This document shows, piece after piece, positions 7,541 to 10,628 of a DNA stretch of 10,628 nucleotides (position 1 is the first letter of the stretch; every line of letters starts with the position of its first letter). Both the position numbers and the translations under genes were made by a program. The stretch spans positions 84,615 through 95,242 of the forward strand of contig JBBHKE010000828.1 of NCBI GenBank assembly GCA_037447655.1, written 5' to 3'. Source of the stretch: Zygnema cylindricum. Lineage: Eukaryota > Streptophyta > Zygnematophyceae > Zygnematales > Zygnemataceae. The notes beneath the pieces were generated by a model. That model made no database searches. It was given only the letters and a program-made list of their open reading frames with translations, and was not told where the DNA came from.

Positions 7541-7728
7541 CCCCTATAATTAATACCAATTAAGCGAAAGGAGACGTTACAGATTTGACTACCTTTCTAA
7601 AACTATTGCTAACACTAGTTTAAGATTTCAGGCCGAATTGTTACCGAAATTAACAAATTAATAACAATAGGCAGAGCGCACGTGCCCACGTATAATAATG
7701 AAAGTACGATTGAAAAGTTTATGTCATA
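7541..7728. other. unassigned spacer between the inverted-arm element and unit A
   Basis: AT-rich, without a frame or repeat that I can tie to its surroundings. It has no match to the spacer at 5191-5428. Confidence 0.4.
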
Positions 7729-8177
7729 GTTGTTCACACCGTTTAGTGTGAACAAGTCAATCGCGAGGAATTATGCGTAACGAACGCATTGAATATTTTG
7801 AAAAAATCGTAGAATTCATTAATGAATTCTCGTCTGTACTATTCTGAACATGTAAACAAAAAAAAAAATTACAATGTACCGCAGTTTGTACAATTTTCGT
7901 CCATTTTCTGTATCTTTTCATAATAATCTGTACATTTTCGGTACAATTCCGAACATTTCACTAAAAAATTTGTTTGAGCAACGTATCTTTTCGTCAAATT
8001 CCGTACATTTACTGTACAAAACCGTACAACTATCATAAAATACCGTATAGTTGCTGTAAATTAACCGTTCAGTTTATCAGACAGAAAAGTACATCACGAT
8101 TTTTTGCGAAATTTTCAATAGTCACGAATTATACGTTTCAATTGGGTAAAAGGAAAAAATCGCACGATTTGAACAAC
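7729..8177 (-). repeat. foldback repeat unit A (inverted orientation)
   Basis: Its left edge GTTGTTCACACCGTTTAGTG and right edge CGATTTGAACAAC are the inverses of the right and left edges of unit B. Blocks shared with B in inverse include ATTCATTAATGA, GAAAAAATCGTA and AACGAACG. A 31-bp block at 7980-8010 is repeated exactly in unit C at 9050-9080. The termini share the octamer GTTGTTCA as a short TIR. There is no supported coding sequence. Confidence 0.75.
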
Positions 8178-8218
8178 AACGGTTTATGTTATAATGCTAT
8201 ACGTTGTTGTTCAAATCG
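8165..8218. repeat. perfect dyad at the A/B junction
   Basis: CGATTTGAACAACAAC (8165-8180) and its exact inverse (8203-8218) flank a 22-nt AT-rich centre. The pairing continues outward, less perfectly, for about 450 bp on each side through units A and B. Confidence 0.9.
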
Positions 8219-8681
8219 TGCGATTTTTTCCTTTTTTATGATTGCTAGGTAAAATTCGTGACTATTGAAAATATTGCAAAAAGTCGCGATGTACTTTCTG
8301 TCTGGTAAACTGAACGGACATTTTATGGGAACTGTACGGTATTTTACGGTGAATAAACGATTTTGTACGGAAAAAGTACGGACTTTGACGAAAAGATATG
8401 TTGCACTTCTTAGTACTTTTTGTCCGGTAAATTGAACACAAATTTTACGGTAAACGTACGAAATTGTACCGAAAAATATACAGACTATGACGAAAAGAGA
8501 CGGGAACCGTACGGAAAATGTACAAACTACGGTATATGTAAAATTCATTTTTGTTTACATGTACGGAATATTATGGACGCAAATTCATTAATGATTTTTA
8601 CGATTTTTTCAAAATATTCAATCCGTTCGTTACGTATAATTCGTCGCGATTGAATCGTTCGCACTAAACGGTGTGAACAAC
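8206..8681 (+). repeat. foldback repeat unit B
   Basis: It runs from GTTGTTCAAATCGTGCGATT to GTGTGAACAAC and is the inverse of unit A (left) and, more distantly, of unit C (right). It is rich in GTACGG, with at least five occurrences, and has repeated GACGAAAAGA. The frames on both strands here are AT-rich, change between copies and have no recognisable protein similarity. Confidence 0.75.
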
Positions 8682-8706
8682 TATGATGCTACATCATAGT
8701 TGTTCA
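8674..8706. repeat. perfect 15-bp hairpin at the B/C junction
   Basis: TGAACAACTATGATG (8674-8688), loop CTA, then the exact inverse (8692-8706). It marks the head-to-head meeting point of units B and C. Confidence 0.95.
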
Positions 8707-9222
8707 TAACGCATTGTACGCACGATTCAAACACGCGTACAATAAGTTAAAATTGGAGAGGTCGATTCGAAAAAATCGTAAAAATCGTTGATGAATTTTT
8801 GTCCGTACAATTCCGTACATGTAAAAAAAAATGAACTTAATATGTACCACAGTTTGTTTAAGTTTTCATGGCGGCTTTTTTGTAAAAAGTTTGAAGAAGA
8901 CGTTCGTACACACTTCAAACTTACCGCACGCAAATAGTGTGACGCTGCAACGTCTCTTTTCAAAATTGTCCGTACATGAACGACAAAATTCCGTACATTA
9001 TCCGTGAAATTTCTGTTCAGTTTACTGGACAGAAAGTAGTACTACGTGAAACGTATCTTTTCGTCAAATTCCGTACATTTCCGTAAATCACCAAACAGTT
9101 CCCGTAAGTTGTCCGTTCAATTCACCGGACAAAAATTACATCGCGTTTTTCTGCGATTTTTCAAAAGTCACGTACAATACGTAGAAATTGGAAAAAAATG
9201 AAAAAATCGCGCGATTTGTACA
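8699..9222 (-). repeat. foldback repeat unit C (inverted, longer subtype)
   Basis: It starts GTTGTTCATAACGC and ends near GCGCGATTTGTAC, the degenerate inverse of unit B's start. It has an extra inner block (around 8880-8965, with CACACTTCAAAC and GTGTGACGCTGCAACGTCTC) that matches unit D in inverse but is missing from A and B. The right edge has decayed (TTTGTAC instead of TTTGAACAAC) and is approximate. Confidence 0.65.
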
Positions 9223-9371
9223 TCGACACTTGTCAATTGACAGAAAAAAAATTTTATATATATTCGGGCAGCGTTGTCGGAGTTAACCTACAAACCGTTG
9301 GTAATACAAAATCCTTACATATTGGTCAAAATTAAAGTTCGTACAAACAAATATTTACGGAATACAAGATA
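9223..9371. other. AT-rich spacer
   Basis: Contains a 12-bp perfect palindrome TGTCAATTGACA (9231-9242) and no other structure that I recognise. Confidence 0.4.
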
Positions 9372-9379
9372 CCTGTAGG
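9372..9379. repeat. left target-site duplication of the 414-bp MITE
   Basis: CCTGTAGG, identical on both sides. Confidence 0.88.
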
Positions 9380-9793
9380 TAGTGTTGGGTATCGAGGACC
9401 TTTTAACGATATTCGATATATATCAAATTTTAGGTACCCGATAATCGATATATCTCTTCCCTATATCGAAAATCAAATTATCGCGATATATCGCCGATAT
9501 ATAGTATCGCCGATATAAATCGAGGCATTAAAAAGTTTTTTTTTCCCGATTTTTTTTTTCAAACCCCCACCCCCCCCCCACTGAGCCCTCGCCGGGGGAG
9601 GTGGGGAGGGGTCCGTACGATTATTCGTACGATTTTCCGTACTAAGACTGTACGGACACCCAGTTTTTGCGATATATATCGCGATAATTTATGTTGGTCC
9701 CAGTACGATATATCGAGGAATCTGCTCGATCGATATTCGATATATCGAACATCGAAATTATTGCGATATGAATTTACTTGATACCCAACACTA
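9380..9793. mobile_element. hAT-type MITE, 414 bp, CGATATATCG-rich
   Basis: The termini TAGTGTTGGGTATC (left) and GATACCCAACACTA (right) are perfect inverses over 14 bp. TAGTGTTGGG-type ends with 8-bp target duplications are characteristic of hAT elements. The duplication CCTGTAGG is perfect at 9372-9379 and 9794-9801. Both arms are packed with CGATATATCG-like palindromes. The centre has poly-T, poly-C and G-rich tracts (about 9536-9612) followed by a GTCCGTAC...GTACGGAC inverted pair. There is no coding capacity for a transposase. The perfect duplication suggests a fairly recent insertion. Confidence 0.88.
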
Positions 9794-9801
9794 CCTGTAG
9801 G
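9794..9801. repeat. right target-site duplication of the 414-bp MITE
   Basis: CCTGTAGG directly after the terminus CAACACTA. Confidence 0.88.
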
Positions 9802-10470
9802 TACATCCTGAGCTGCTTTCACAAGCGGCAACCAGTTCGCACGCTTGAAAAACAAAATTTTGAACGTGTGAAACGGCTCTTGCATTATGTTGCTGGAAAG
9901 AAATCAAAAATTATGGACGCCATACACGCCACACGATTCGAATCGTACGGCAGAAATTTTTTGCATTTTTTTCAATCGAAACCGAAATATTCTTGCGAGG
10001 TACAGCGCCGCTCTGGCAAATAGACAAGATGGACCAATGACGGGCTCGGCTCCATTGAGGCACTTTCCGGCCCTAAGTAGGTTTGGTATGCACAATGAAC
10101 TGAATCAACTGCAAGACGGACGCATGGAGAGAGCCGGTGCAAAATTTGGCCATTGCTAGCTCGCCACGTGGTCAAAAGCAGCAGAAAGAGAGCAAAATAC
10201 GGGAAGAACAAAAACATTTGAGAATCATTATTTTTACGCGTTTCAAAAGTTTCAATGGATTGTCACGCAATTTTGGACGAATCATTTACTATTATTAGAC
10301 GGCCTAATAGTTGTTTAATTTTTTTGAAGTGTTCACTTTCATGAACCTTGAATGTATATTTTTTCCCGTAAAATCAACGTGTAGAAAAATTATTGGCTGC
10401 AATTTTCCCACCGGCTATCCCAACCCTTGAGCTTCCTTGGATCTATTCATAGTTCAAAAGTAGGTGAAAG
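9802..10470. other. unassigned region, no supported gene
   Basis: It has frames of up to 90 codons on both strands, none with recognisable similarity. It contains a CACGTG E-box-like hexamer near 10165 and ACCAATGACG near 10033, which might be promoter elements but are too short to rely on. A small hairpin ACTATTA...TAATAGT lies near 10288-10311. One minus-strand frame starting at 10217 has a hydrophobic, signal-peptide-like start, discussed under findings. Confidence 0.3.
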
Positions 10471-10477
10471 TAGGCCC

Positions 10478-10569
10478 ATACAATATGCCTATTGTATGCA
10501 AAACATACAATATGACCTTAAGACCCATATTGTATTCGGACCTATTCGAACCAATTAAAACATTCGGAC
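10478..10569. repeat. cluster of short direct and inverted repeats near the right end
   Basis: ATACAATATG occurs at 10478-10487 and 10505-10514, and its inverse CATATTGTAT at 10526-10535. ATTCGGACC occurs twice (about 10534 and 10562). It may be the end of another MITE that continues off the window, but no terminus can be fixed. Confidence 0.5.
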
Positions 10570-10628
10570 CAAAAATTTTTTTACACCGTCAGATTTGGAC
10601 GATCAAACGTTCGCTGATCAAAGTAGCG

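Noticed and set aside
4836-8180. A single simple transposon from unit D to unit A
   Set aside because: The termini are inverse, but the stretches just inside (5191-5428 and 7541-7728) do not match, D and A belong to different subtypes, and no target duplication is visible. I describe separate layers instead.
8189-8548. 119-codon minus-strand frame in unit B
   Set aside because: It is AT-driven (many Phe, Tyr, Ile), is not preserved in the related units A, C or D, and spans the hairpin junction.
9559-9885. 108-codon minus-strand frame across the 414-bp MITE boundary
   Set aside because: It begins outside the MITE and runs through its terminus and palindromic arm, so it cannot be an ancestral gene.
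1-10628. tRNA, rRNA, CRISPR or bacterial operon features
   Set aside because: I found no cloverleaf with conserved loops, no regularly spaced short repeats with unique spacers, and no ribosome-binding-site-linked gene series.

Overview
The window looks like nuclear DNA of a multicellular animal, probably an invertebrate. It has spliced genes with GT-AG introns, no bacterial gene organisation, and a dense set of non-autonomous DNA transposons. I cannot name the species; cnidarian, mollusc, tunicate and cephalochordate are all possible from what I can see.

Left part (about 1-4540, minus strand): one multi-exon gene. Its start codon is at 4539 and it runs leftward off the window through a donor site at 12-7. 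The first three exons (4539-4519, a 23-nt microexon 4173-4151, 3917-3703) join in phase into an N-terminus, MLQWMGG-NKNSVQT-RQKQFFEKQRQK...SLDLINL. As I remember it, this matches the start of vertebrate C12orf40/REDIC1 (MNWVGG...RKQKEYFEK...SLDILNL), a meiotic crossover factor. Later exons at 2985-2806, 2531-2336, 2034-1845 and 1496-13 encode a long, disordered, S/T-P-rich tail with recurring tryptophans. Two further small exons (3350-3306, 2743-2683) are candidates only. The identification rests on remembered motifs, not on a search.

Middle part (about 4836-9222): no credible protein gene. It is a stack of inverted repeats. Four related units of about 450-530 bp, all with a GTTGTTCA terminus, lie in alternating orientation: D(+) at 4836, A(-) 7729-8177, B(+) 8206-8681, C(-) 8699-9222. 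Between D and A sits a second element, 5429-7540, with inverted arms of about 440 bp that are about 96% identical over their best part. Its spacer carries a clean hAT-type MITE, 6068-6884, with an 8-bp target duplication and five copies of a 62-63 bp tandem repeat inside.

Right part (9223-10628): a second hAT-type MITE (9380-9793) with a perfect 8-bp target duplication and a CGATATATCG-rich interior, then sequence with no gene I can support, and a cluster of ATACAATATG repeats near the right end.

The gene and the repeat block share no obvious function. The repeats begin about 300 bp upstream of the start codon, so they could affect its promoter or feed small-RNA pathways. That is inference.
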